From positions 1 to 5,226 of the forward strand of contig JANXQE010000048.1 in assembly GCA_025356925.1 (NCBI GenBank): DNA of 5,226 bases, written 5' to 3'. The notes beneath the pieces are model-generated. The model ran no database searches. It was given only the letters and a program-made list of their open reading frames with translations, and had not been told where the DNA came from. Below are positions 1 to 5,226 of this stretch, piece by piece. Every line of letters begins with the position of its first letter. The first letter of the stretch is position 1. Source of the stretch: Limisphaerales bacterium (GTDB lineage Bacteria > Verrucomicrobiota > Verrucomicrobiia > Limisphaerales > UBA8199). The position numbers and the translations under genes were made by a program.

Positions 1-52
1 CGACGATTGCGAGCTTGATCGCGCCACGCCCTTAACGTATCACCACTCGCGG

Positions 53-796
53 ATGAGCCAACTCACCAATCAAATTGCCCTGGTCACGGGAGCCGGACGC
101 GGGATCGGCCGGGCCATTGCGCTGCAATTCGCCGCCGAAGGAGCGGACGTGGTGTGCGTTTCGCGCACCGCTGAAAATTCCGAACGAGTCGCCGGTGAGA
201 TTCGCGCGCTCGGGCGCAAATCCTGGGCGCACGCTCTGGATGTGGCGGACGCAGCGGCGGTCAACGCCGCCGTTGACCGCATTTTAGCCGAGGCTGGGCG
301 GATCGACATCCTGGTGAACAATGCCGGGGTGACCCGCGACGGATTGCTGGTCCGCATGAGCGAGGCTGATTGGGATACGGTCCTGGACACCAATCTTAAG
401 GGGGCTTTCCTGGTCACCAAAGCCCTGGCACGCGCCTTCATGAAGCAACGCTCGGGACGGATCATCAACATCGCGTCGATTGTTGGTGTGATCGGCAATG
501 CGGGACAATGCAACTACGCCGCGAGCAAAGCGGCGCTGCTCGGCTTCACCAAGGCCACGGCCCGGGAACTGGCCTCGCGCGGCATCCTGGTCAACGCGAT
601 CGCGCCGGGATTCATTGAAACGGATATGACCGCTGGCTTGAGGGATGAATTAAAGGCCGAACTCCTCAAAACAATTCCCTTAGGCGCGTTCGGCCGGCCG
701 CAGGACATCGCCAACGCGGCCGTGTTTTTGGCCAGTCCGGCGGCCCGCTACATCACCGGCCAGGTGCTTATCGTCGATGGCGGAATGGTGATGTAA
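53..796 (+). CDS. fabG: 3-oxoacyl-[acyl-carrier-protein] reductase FabG
   Basis: NADPH-dependent reduction of 3-ketoacyl-ACP to 3-hydroxyacyl-ACP, the first reductive step of each cytoplasmic fatty-acid elongation cycle. The 247-residue protein is a classical short-chain dehydrogenase of the length usual for FabG. Visible motifs are the Rossmann glycine motif TGAGRGIG (residues 12-19), NNAG (89-92), and the catalytic set Asn114, Ser142, Tyr155 and Lys159 (YAASK). The PGFIETDMT stretch (185-193) and the C-terminal ITGQVLIVDGG are characteristic of FabG within this large superfamily. The ATG places the first beta strand at the normal distance from the N-terminus. No clear Shine-Dalgarno precedes it, and the frame is open back to the window edge without another plausible start, so coupling to an upstream gene is possible. 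acpP and fabF follow on the same strand, which supports the FabG call over a generic dehydrogenase. Confidence 0.95.
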   Translation: MSQLTNQIALVTGAGRGIGRAIALQFAAEGADVVCVSRTAENSERVAGEIRALGRKSWAHALDVADAAAVNAAVDRILAEAGRIDILVNNAGVTRDGLLVRMSEADWDTVLDTNLKGAFLVTKALARAFMKQRSGRIINIASIVGVIGNAGQCNYAASKAALLGFTKATARELASRGILVNAIAPGFIETDMTAGLRDELKAELLKTIPLGAFGRPQDIANAAVFLASPAARYITGQVLIVDGGMVM

Positions 797-814
797 GATT
801 TCGCATTTCAGGGC

Positions 815-843
815 TTGACGCCCCCTCTCACGTAGCATAGACA
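815..843 (+). promoter_or_regulatory. possible sigma70-type promoter for acpP
   Basis: TTGACG (815-820) matches five of six bases of the -35 consensus. At 17 bases' spacing lies TAGACA (838-843), a poor -10 with three of six matches. It sits in the 76-base gap between fabG and acpP, about 30 bases before the acpP start. A separate acpP promoter would fit the high demand for ACP, but the -10 is weak and this is a guess from pattern alone. Confidence 0.3.
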
Positions 844-862
844 CACAGCAAAACTTAGAACC

Positions 863-866
863 GGAG
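863..866 (+). promoter_or_regulatory. ribosome binding site of acpP
   Basis: GGAG lies six bases before the ATG at 873. It is the clearest Shine-Dalgarno on the + strand of the window. fabG, fabF and the protease gene lack an obvious one, which fits strong translation of acpP. Confidence 0.7.
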
Positions 867-872
867 TAAATC

Positions 873-1118
873 ATGGCTGAGAAAACCATAGAACAACGAG
901 TCAAAGACATCATTGTCGAGCAACTGGGCGTAAATGCCGATCAGGTCACACCCGACGCCAAATTTATTGAGGATTTGGGGGCTGATTCGCTCGACACAGT
1001 AGAACTGGTTATGGCATTGGAGGAAGAGTTCGGCAATGAGATCCCGGACGAGCAAGCGGAAAAGCTCCAGAGCGTGGGTGACGTCATCAAGTACATCGAA
1101 GACCTTCAACAGAAGTAA
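873..1118 (+). CDS. acpP: acyl carrier protein
   Basis: Small acidic carrier that holds the growing fatty-acyl chain as a thioester on a 4'-phosphopantetheine arm and passes it between the soluble FAS II enzymes. The 81 residues are typical of bacterial ACP. The modification site is Ser39 in GADSLDTVEL, at the start of helix II. Helix I (about 3-16), the acidic recognition helix II (about 39-53, with VELVMALEEEF) and the C-terminal helix (VIKYIEDLQ) are all recognisable. The start is fixed by a good GGAG six bases upstream and by the MAEKTIEQRVKDII opening. It lies 76 bases after fabG and is followed at once by a strong terminator, so a short, abundant acpP-ending transcript is likely. Confidence 0.97.
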   Translation: MAEKTIEQRVKDIIVEQLGVNADQVTPDAKFIEDLGADSLDTVELVMALEEEFGNEIPDEQAEKLQSVGDVIKYIEDLQQK

Positions 1119-1136
1119 TCCAGATTTGAGAGTTTC

Positions 1137-1184
1137 CGGGGCAGCTTGGACTGGCGTCAGGTTGGGCTGCCCCGTTTTATTTTA
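1137..1184 (+). terminator. intrinsic terminator after acpP, abutting the fabF start
   Basis: A perfect nine-base stem (1137-1145 CGGGGCAGC with 1166-1174 GCTGCCCCG) encloses a 20-base loop. It is followed directly by the T-rich tract GTTTTATTTTAT, which runs into the ATG of fabF at 1184. The hairpin starts 18 bases after the acpP stop. Strength and layout are those of a rho-independent terminator. Because fabF lies directly behind it on the same strand, it probably acts as a partial terminator setting the acpP:fabF mRNA ratio, unless fabF has its own promoter. Confidence 0.85.
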
Positions 1185-2443
1185 TGGCCAGCAACTGGAC
1201 AGAGCGCAGAGTCGTGGTCACCGGGTTGGGAGTGGTTTCTCCGCTAGGGCACGAGCTCCAAACTTTCTGGGATCAGCTCCTGGCCAGCCAATGCGGGGTG
1301 GACAAAATCACCTCCTTTGACGCTTCCCAGTTCGATACGCAAATTGCCGCGCAGGTGAAGGACTTTAATCCTGCCGCCGCTTTCCCTTCACCGAAAGAAG
1401 TACGGCGCACGGATCGGTACTCGCAATTTGGGGTTTATGCCGGGTGGCAAGCGCTGCGCGATTCGGGCCTCGACCTGAACCGGGTTAATCTGGATGAAGT
1501 GGGGGTGTTCATCGGCTCGGGCATCGGCGGACTTGAGACGGTAACCGAACAGCACAAGATTCTGCTGGAACGGGGCCCGGGCCGGCTTTCGCCGTTCATG
1601 ATCCCCATGCTCATTTCGAACATGGCCTCGGGCATCTTCTCGATGTACCACAACCTGCGCGGGCCGAATTTTGCCACCTGCTCGGCCTGCGCCACGGCCA
1701 ACCATGCGCTGGGCGAGGCCTGGCGCACGATCAAAATGGGAGATGCCCAGGTGATGTTTGCCGGCGGCGCGGAGGCGACGGTGGTCGGGATCGGGATTGG
1801 CGGTTTCTGCGCGATGAGAGCGATGAGCACGCGCAACAACGACCCCAAGCACGCCTCAAGGCCATTCGACAAAGACCGGGATGGATTCGTCATGGGCGAG
1901 GGCTCAGGGGTGCTGGCGCTCGAAGAATTGGAGCACGCCAAAGCCCGCGGCGCTCGGATCTACTGCGAGTTCGCCGGCTACGGTAACACAGCCGACGCCC
2001 ACCATTTAACAGCCCCGTCGCCAGGAGGAGAAGGCGCCGCTCGTTGCATGCGAATGGCTTTGCGCAATGCCGGGCTCAACCCGGAGGACGTCTCCTATAT
2101 CAATGCGCACGGCACGTCCACCCCGCAAGGCGACATCGCTGAAACGCAGGCGATTAAGACCGTATTTGGCAACCATGCTCGCAAGGTGGCGGTCAGTTCC
2201 ATTAAAGGCGCCACCGGCCACATGCTGGGCGCGGCGGGAGCCGTCGAGATGATTGTCTGCGCCAAGGCGATCCAAACCGACACGGTTCCGCCCACGATCA
2301 ACTACGAGTTTCCCGATCCCGAATGTGACTTGGACTACGTGCCGAACACGGCCCGACACGTCAAGGTCAACGCTATCGTGAACAACTCCTTCGGATTTGG
2401 AGGCCACAACGCCACGCTAGTGGCTAAAAAATTCGTGGATTAA
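1184..2443 (+). CDS. fabF: 3-oxoacyl-[acyl-carrier-protein] synthase II (FabF)
   Basis: Condensing enzyme that joins acyl-ACP with malonyl-ACP, releasing CO2, to extend the chain by two carbons. The 419 residues are close to the roughly 412 of E. coli FabF. The N-terminus RRVVVTGLGVVSPLG (8-22) is typical. The Cys-His-His triad is present: Cys169 (in TCSACATANHA), His309 (NAHGTST) and His346 (KGATGHMLGA), with Lys341. The gatekeeper region NSFGFGGHNA (401-410, Phe403) closes the protein. The GEGSGVLALEELEHAKARGA segment (238-257) is also diagnostic. All catalytic residues are present, so it should be active, not a chain-length-factor homologue. The ATG is the only sensible start. It has no normally spaced Shine-Dalgarno and sits on the U-tract of the acpP terminator, so initiation and expression are likely unusual. 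It converges with aat. Confidence 0.96.
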   Translation: MASNWTERRVVVTGLGVVSPLGHELQTFWDQLLASQCGVDKITSFDASQFDTQIAAQVKDFNPAAAFPSPKEVRRTDRYSQFGVYAGWQALRDSGLDLNRVNLDEVGVFIGSGIGGLETVTEQHKILLERGPGRLSPFMIPMLISNMASGIFSMYHNLRGPNFATCSACATANHALGEAWRTIKMGDAQVMFAGGAEATVVGIGIGGFCAMRAMSTRNNDPKHASRPFDKDRDGFVMGEGSGVLALEELEHAKARGARIYCEFAGYGNTADAHHLTAPSPGGEGAARCMRMALRNAGLNPEDVSYINAHGTSTPQGDIAETQAIKTVFGNHARKVAVSSIKGATGHMLGAAGAVEMIVCAKAIQTDTVPPTINYEFPDPECDLDYVPNTARHVKVNAIVNNSFGFGGHNATLVAKKFVD

Positions 2444-2514
2444 GCTTGAAGAGTTTTCGTCAGGCTTTAGCAGTGTAAGGCAACGCTTTACTCGGTTCGT
2501 TGGTTCAGAACGAG
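2444..2514. other. convergent fabF/aat junction with weak hairpins
   Basis: The 61-base gap between the stops of fabF and aat, plus the last codons of aat. GCTTTA occurs twice (2464-2469, 2485-2490) around TAAGGC (2476-2481), which could pair with either copy through one G-U. A second imperfect stem joins 2491-2498 to 2508-2514 with one bulged G. None is followed by a T-run in either direction, so transcripts may meet here without a classical terminator. The functional reading is weak. Confidence 0.25.
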
Positions 2515-3167
2515 CACGGCCGTTTGAGCGCGGCAGCCAACCGTTCGAGGTACTCTCGCCTGGGAATGGTCTTTCCCCCCAGTTGGGTCGTGATGGGGGT
2601 AAGCATTTGGATATCGAACAAAACGAATTGGCGGCGTTTCAAATGTTCGATCAAATGAAAGAGAGCGACTTTGGAGGCATTGCTGGTGCGATGGAACATC
2701 GATTCGCCGGCAAACAGGCCGCCCATGGCCACACCATAGATGCCGCCGGCGAGCTGGCCGTCTTGCCAGCACTCGAGGCTATGCGCATGCCCGGCAGCGT
2801 GCAAACCGGTGTAGGCTTCCAGGAATTCTTGTGTGATCCACGTGTCGCGCCGGCCAGGACCAGGAGTGGCGCAGCCTTCCATTACCTGCCGGAAAGCTCG
2901 ATCGATGGTAGTCTGGAAGACCCCCCGGCGGAGGCTGCGCGCCAGGCTGCGCGGGGTATGAAACTCATCTAGCTCAAAGATACCACGCGGGTCCGGAGAC
3001 CACCAGGTCGCGGGGGAAACCGTCCAGGGGAAAATCCCCATGCGATAGGCAAGAAGCAAACGCGGCACGGACAGATCGCCCCCCACCGCAACCAACCCGT
3101 CGGAACGGGCAGCCTGCGGGTCAGGAAACCGCAAGCGATCGTCCAGGATGGGTACCGTGGTTTTCAA
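2505..3167 (-). CDS. aat: leucyl/phenylalanyl-tRNA--protein transferase (Aat)
   Basis: Transfers Leu or Phe from aminoacyl-tRNA to the N-terminus of proteins starting with Lys or Arg, creating a primary N-degron that ClpS recognises. The 220-residue length fits the family (about 200-250). Family motifs run in order: FPDP (14-17), GLVAVGGDLS (24-33), AYRMGIFPW (40-48), WWSPDPRG (55-62), TWIT (109-112), GHAHSLE (126-132), GGIYGVAMGGLFAGESMF (141-158), ASKVAL (164-169) and FDIQMLT (184-190). Glu155 and Asp185 correspond to the conserved acidic residues of the active site. The start is TTG: an in-frame TAA lies nine bases upstream and the next ATG would delete the FPDP and GGDLS motifs. A weak GCAGG lies about ten bases before it. 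It is the third gene of the clpS operon, 40 bases after the DUF2017-like gene, and the substrate logic matches ClpS directly. Confidence 0.95.
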   Translation of the reverse strand: MKTTVPILDDRLRFPDPQAARSDGLVAVGGDLSVPRLLLAYRMGIFPWTVSPATWWSPDPRGIFELDEFHTPRSLARSLRRGVFQTTIDRAFRQVMEGCATPGPGRRDTWITQEFLEAYTGLHAAGHAHSLECWQDGQLAGGIYGVAMGGLFAGESMFHRTSNASKVALFHLIEHLKRRQFVLFDIQMLTPITTQLGGKTIPRREYLERLAAALKRPCSF

Positions 3168-3207
3168 AGCCGGTTAACCTGCGGCAGTGGCGCCCGCGGA
3201 GCCGGGA

Positions 3208-3660
3208 TCAACCCTCCAGCAGTTCAAGGAACCGCATTTGGAAGGAGCCTGCCATCTCCATTGCCCAAAGGTCCGGAGCGGTTTGGGCATTCAGCGCCTT
3301 CAAGGGCGTCGCGGGCGAGCCCAGGTGGATCCAACTGCCAATCCGAATATCATTGAGAACCTGGAGAAGCCACCCCACATCAACCGGCGCGAGCGTGAGC
3401 TGCCATTGTCCTTCCTGCTGCCTCAAGCGTTGAGAGTCCGAGAGGAGCATCCGCAGCTCCTTTTGATTCTGCAAACGAGTCTCCGCCAGAGCCTCGTCGA
3501 GCAGGCATTGATTGGCTTCCTCCCGTCCGGTTGACTGGCTGAGCGGTTGGTAACCCGAAGGAATTCGAGGATAAAGCTGAAGCACGTTCAGGAGCAACTC
3601 CTTCTCCCGGGGCGTCAGTTGGAATCGGAGCTGCCCTTTGCCCGTGCGGATGAGTTTCAC
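3208..3660 (-). CDS. DUF2017-like protein between clpS and aat
   Basis: Function unknown. The 150-residue protein is soluble and predicted largely helical, with no signal peptide or membrane segment. Visible parts are an N-terminal region (MKLIRTGKGQLRFQLTPREKELL, ending near residue 23), a polar middle rich in Gln, Glu and Arg (about 42-88), and a C-terminal core with LTLAPVDVGWLLQVLNDIRIGSWIHLG (about 88-114) and a final helix (MEMAGSFQMRFLELL). The VGWLLQVLNDIRIGSWIHLG stretch resembles the recalled pattern of DUF2017, a family found beside clpS in Actinobacteria. The start is GTG and overlaps the clpS stop by four bases (GTGA), with GGAG eight bases upstream, so translation is coupled to clpS. 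Position between ClpS and Aat suggests a partner or regulator in N-degron handling. This is inference from context, and the family call rests on memory. Confidence 0.75.
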   Translation of the reverse strand: MKLIRTGKGQLRFQLTPREKELLLNVLQLYPRIPSGYQPLSQSTGREEANQCLLDEALAETRLQNQKELRMLLSDSQRLRQQEGQWQLTLAPVDVGWLLQVLNDIRIGSWIHLGSPATPLKALNAQTAPDLWAMEMAGSFQMRFLELLEG

Positions 3661-3965
3661 TGGTCGCGCTCCATGGTGGCGTGGAGACTGTGTTTTTGCA
3701 GTTGATGGACGTAGTGCTCGGCTTTTTCGAGGCTCTCGCGGACCAAGATGCTTTTGCCCTGCTTATGAACCTGAAGCATGTGGAACTCCGCCTTTTTTCG
3801 CGGCCAGCCAAACACCTGTCGAAAGACATGGGTGACGTACTCCATGTAGTTGACCGGGTCGTTCCAGCAAATCACGGCATACCCCGGTTCGAGCTGCGAT
3901 TTTGCGTCATCGGCCTGTTCCTGGATGGTTCCGGGCAACAGTTCTGGAGTGGCTGTTTCCGCCAT
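3657..3965 (-). CDS. clpS: ATP-dependent Clp protease adaptor ClpS
   Basis: Cytoplasmic adaptor that binds proteins with N-terminal Leu, Phe, Tyr or Trp and docks on the N-domain of ClpA or ClpC for degradation by ClpP. The 102 residues match the usual size. A flexible N-terminus (1-27) precedes the folded domain (about 28-100). The specificity pocket residues are in place: Asn35 and Asp36 (WNDPVNYMEYV), Met41, and His67 in MLQVHKQGK. The WNDPVNYM / VFRQVFGW / ATMERD wording resembles actinobacterial and ClpC-associated ClpS more than the E. coli form (VNDDYTPM). The ATG is the first start after an in-frame TAA nine bases upstream. No Shine-Dalgarno is visible, and the protein ends by overlapping the next gene by four bases. 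It is the first gene of the operon with the DUF2017-like gene and aat, and divergent from prc. Confidence 0.94.
   Translation of the reverse strand: MAETATPELLPGTIQEQADDAKSQLEPGYAVICWNDPVNYMEYVTHVFRQVFGWPRKKAEFHMLQVHKQGKSILVRESLEKAEHYVHQLQKHSLHATMERDQ
3669..3672 (-). promoter_or_regulatory. ribosome binding site of the DUF2017-like gene
   Basis: GGAG on the minus strand, inside the last codons of clpS and eight bases before the GTG at 3660. It decides for the GTG start, which has no competing ATG nearby. Confidence 0.65.
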
Positions 3966-3971
3966 AGACGT

Positions 3972-4000
3972 ACATTAAGAAAGAGATTGGCCATTGTCGA
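3972..4000 (-). promoter_or_regulatory. possible clpS promoter, leaderless arrangement
   Basis: On the minus strand TCGACA (3995-4000, five of six of the -35 consensus) is followed after 17 bases by TAATGT (3972-3977, about three of six of the -10). Transcription would begin at or next to the clpS ATG at 3965, giving a leaderless mRNA. That would agree with the missing Shine-Dalgarno. The -10 match is poor, so this is a tentative call. Confidence 0.25.
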
Positions 4001-4035
4001 GGGTGGGGCCACGGGTGGGAGAATCGAACCGGCGA

Positions 4036-4073
4036 CCTCACGCACAAGAGCAGAACGCTGTTGCTCCGTGAGG
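4036..4073. repeat. imperfect inverted repeat in the clpS/prc divergent region
   Basis: CCTCACG (4036-4042) pairs perfectly with CGTGAGG (4067-4073). Inside it GAGCA (4048-4052) pairs with TGCTC (4062-4066) around a nine-base loop. A five-base bulge lies on one side. With 12 pairs this is the strongest secondary structure in the intergenic region. It is next to a tRNA T-arm-like string (4021-4037, minus strand). It is not placed or shaped as a terminator, since both flanking genes point away from it. Possible readings are an operator for one or both genes, a small structured RNA, or a decayed tRNA-like remnant. Confidence 0.5.
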
Positions 4074-4205
4074 AAAGATCCGGCAGGGTGAGGGTGTCGT
4101 CATGGGCGCAGTGGGAAACTGGTTCAACAATGTCTGAACATTCCCCGGTGCAAACCGTCGAACCTGTGCTATTTTTAGGCACTTTTGGTCAAGCACTTCA
4201 ATGTC

Positions 4206-5226
4206 ATGATAGAACGTTATGTCGGTCGGATGCTGTTGCTCCTGCTGAGCAGCCAGTTGGTCTCCCCTTCCTGCTTTGCCCAGAGCGTCGCTCGCTCGGG
4301 CGAAAATGGAACTCCCTCCCTGGCCGCAATCGGCGCTGGAAAATCCACAAATGTATTTCATCCCGTAAGTCCCGGGCCCGTAGACGGGCCGATCGCGCTG
4401 GTTACTGCCAAGATGCTGGAGCGATTCCAATACCTGCGCCAGCCTTTTAACGAGGCGGTTTCGAGCAAGTTCCTGGATCGCTACATCGAAACCTTCGACC
4501 CTCAACATTTGCATTTTCTACAATCGGACCTGGCACAGTTCGAGGTTTACCGCACCAACCTCGACCATCTGACTTTACCCGAGCGCGGGACGCTGCCGGA
4601 TACGCGGCCGGCCTGCGAAATCTTTAACCGCTTCGTCCAGCGACTGGAACAGCGGGTGGCCTACGCCGATGAATTGCTCCATCAGGACCCGTTTGCCTTT
4701 GATACCGACGAGCGGGTCATCCTGAACCGCAAAGACCTTCCTTTCCCCGCGGATCTGGCCGAGGCAAAAAAGCTCTGGAAAGAACGCCTGCGCGCAGAGT
4801 ACTTGCAGGAGAAACTGGGCAAGCTGGACGTGAAAAAGACTGCAGCAGCAGCGGCGGCCAAATCCACCGAGAAAAGCTTCACCCCCGATTCTGCCGCAGA
4901 TTCCTCGATTTCAGTTCCGCCCGTTTCGAGCGGCGCGACCAACTCAAGCGGAACCGTTGAGCCGAAGAAAACCGAAGCCGAGCAGATCGTCGAAACACTC
5001 AGCCACCGTTACCATCGGAACCTGCATACGTTCATGGACTGGGATAACGACGATGTCCTGCAAGTTTATCTCACCGCGCTGGCCCACGTTTACGATCCGC
5101 ACTCGGACTATTTTAACCATTCGCAGTTGGACAGTTTTGCCATCGGGATGAACCTGAGTCTGTTTGGGATCGGAGCGGAGCTGATCGCGGAGGATGGCTA
5201 TTGCACGATTCACCGCTTGCTGCCGG
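4206..5226 (+). CDS. prc: carboxy-terminal processing protease, Prc/Tsp type (S41), 5' part only
   Basis: Periplasmic PDZ serine protease of the tail-specific type, which cleaves proteins from their C-terminal ends. Only the first 340 codons are in the window. The reading frame stays open to the last base. Residues 1-26 look like a signal peptide: Arg-bearing n-region, LLLLLSS core, and cleavage probably after CFA or AQ. Residues about 62-210 are the helical N-terminal domain of Prc (MLERFQYLRQPFNEAVSSKFLDRYIETFDPQHLHFLQSD). A low-complexity Ala/Ser/Thr/Pro linker spans about 211-257. VYDPHSDYF (295-303) and MNLSLFGIGAEL (315-326) match the junction into the PDZ domain of E. coli Prc (YVDPHTSYL, MSLSLEGIGA). 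The catalytic Ser/Lys domain lies beyond the window. The start at 4206 gives the full signal peptide. Met9 (4230) is an alternative, and neither has a clear Shine-Dalgarno. The gene is divergent from clpS. Confidence 0.92.
   Translation, partial: MIERYVGRMLLLLLSSQLVSPSCFAQSVARSGENGTPSLAAIGAGKSTNVFHPVSPGPVDGPIALVTAKMLERFQYLRQPFNEAVSSKFLDRYIETFDPQHLHFLQSDLAQFEVYRTNLDHLTLPERGTLPDTRPACEIFNRFVQRLEQRVAYADELLHQDPFAFDTDERVILNRKDLPFPADLAEAKKLWKERLRAEYLQEKLGKLDVKKTAAAAAAKSTEKSFTPDSAADSSISVPPVSSGATNSSGTVEPKKTEAEQIVETLSHRYHRNLHTFMDWDNDDVLQVYLTALAHVYDPHSDYFNHSQLDSFAIGMNLSLFGIGAELIAEDGYCTIHRLLP

Noticed and set aside
1..35. 3' end of an upstream fatty-acid gene such as fabD
   Set aside because: Stops at 16-18 and 33-35 could each end an upstream gene, but the 5 to 10 residues before them are too few to identify anything.
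70..513. 147-codon minus-strand frame opposite fabG
   Set aside because: Fully inside fabG, with Arg/Ser/Ala-rich composition and no domain pattern, so a shadow frame.
810..826. GGGC-TTGAC-GCCC hairpin after fabG as a terminator
   Set aside because: Only four pairs and no T-run after it. The bases serve better as a candidate -35 region for acpP.
1388..1941. Long minus-strand open frames (154 and 168 codons) opposite fabF
   Set aside because: They lie wholly inside fabF, which has intact motifs throughout. The translations are Arg/Pro/Ser-rich without recognisable domains, as expected from antisense frames of a GC-rich gene.
3380..3829. 149-codon minus-strand frame spanning clpS and the DUF2017-like gene
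   Set aside because: Overlaps two well-supported genes on the same strand in another frame. It has no motifs.
3681..4091. 136-codon plus-strand frame opposite clpS and in the intergenic region
   Set aside because: Mostly the antisense of clpS, without a recognisable domain or ribosome site.
4014..4110. Functional tRNA gene on the minus strand
   Set aside because: The T-loop string is good, but the T-stem does not pair, no matching seven-pair acceptor stem exists, and the upstream hairpin has a nine-base loop, not a seven-base anticodon loop.
4149..4205. Promoter for prc around the TATTTT at 4170-4175
   Set aside because: No acceptable -35 at 16-18 bases upstream was found.
4038..4514. 158-codon minus-strand frame across the intergenic hairpin and the start of prc
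   Set aside because: Overlaps the signal peptide and N-terminal domain of prc, has no domain pattern, and conflicts with the divergent layout.

Overview
The window looks like a bacterial chromosome segment of roughly 55-60 % GC. It is densely coded, with ordinary housekeeping genes and no mobile elements, CRISPR or rRNA. The gene set and protein style (a Prc-type periplasmic protease, a ClpS with the NDPVNYM motif paired with a DUF2017-like protein, and a fabG-acpP-fabF cluster) suggest a Gram-negative bacterium, perhaps of the Verrucomicrobiota. This placement is inferred from recalled family patterns, not from a search.

Left part (1-2443, + strand): fatty-acid synthesis genes fabG (3-ketoacyl-ACP reductase), acpP (acyl carrier protein) and fabF (ketoacyl-ACP synthase II). 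The cluster probably continues upstream of the window. A strong intrinsic terminator lies between acpP and fabF, and its U-tract runs into the fabF start codon. This suggests that ACP is made in excess over the condensing enzyme.

Middle part (2505-3965, - strand, converging on fabF): a compact three-gene N-degron operon, read clpS, then a DUF2017-like gene, then aat. ClpS delivers proteins with destabilising N-terminal residues to the Clp protease. Aat attaches Leu or Phe to protein N-termini and so creates those signals. Between them, translationally coupled to clpS by a GTGA overlap, sits a 150-residue protein resembling the DUF2017 proteins found beside clpS in Actinobacteria. It is the best candidate for an undescribed component of the pathway.

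Right part (3966-5226): a 240-base divergent intergenic region holds a strong imperfect hairpin and a tRNA T-arm-like string. After it, a carboxy-terminal processing protease gene (prc/tsp type) starts on the + strand and runs off the window just inside its PDZ domain. The clpS operon and prc are divergent, so two proteolysis functions, one cytoplasmic and one periplasmic, share this intergenic region.
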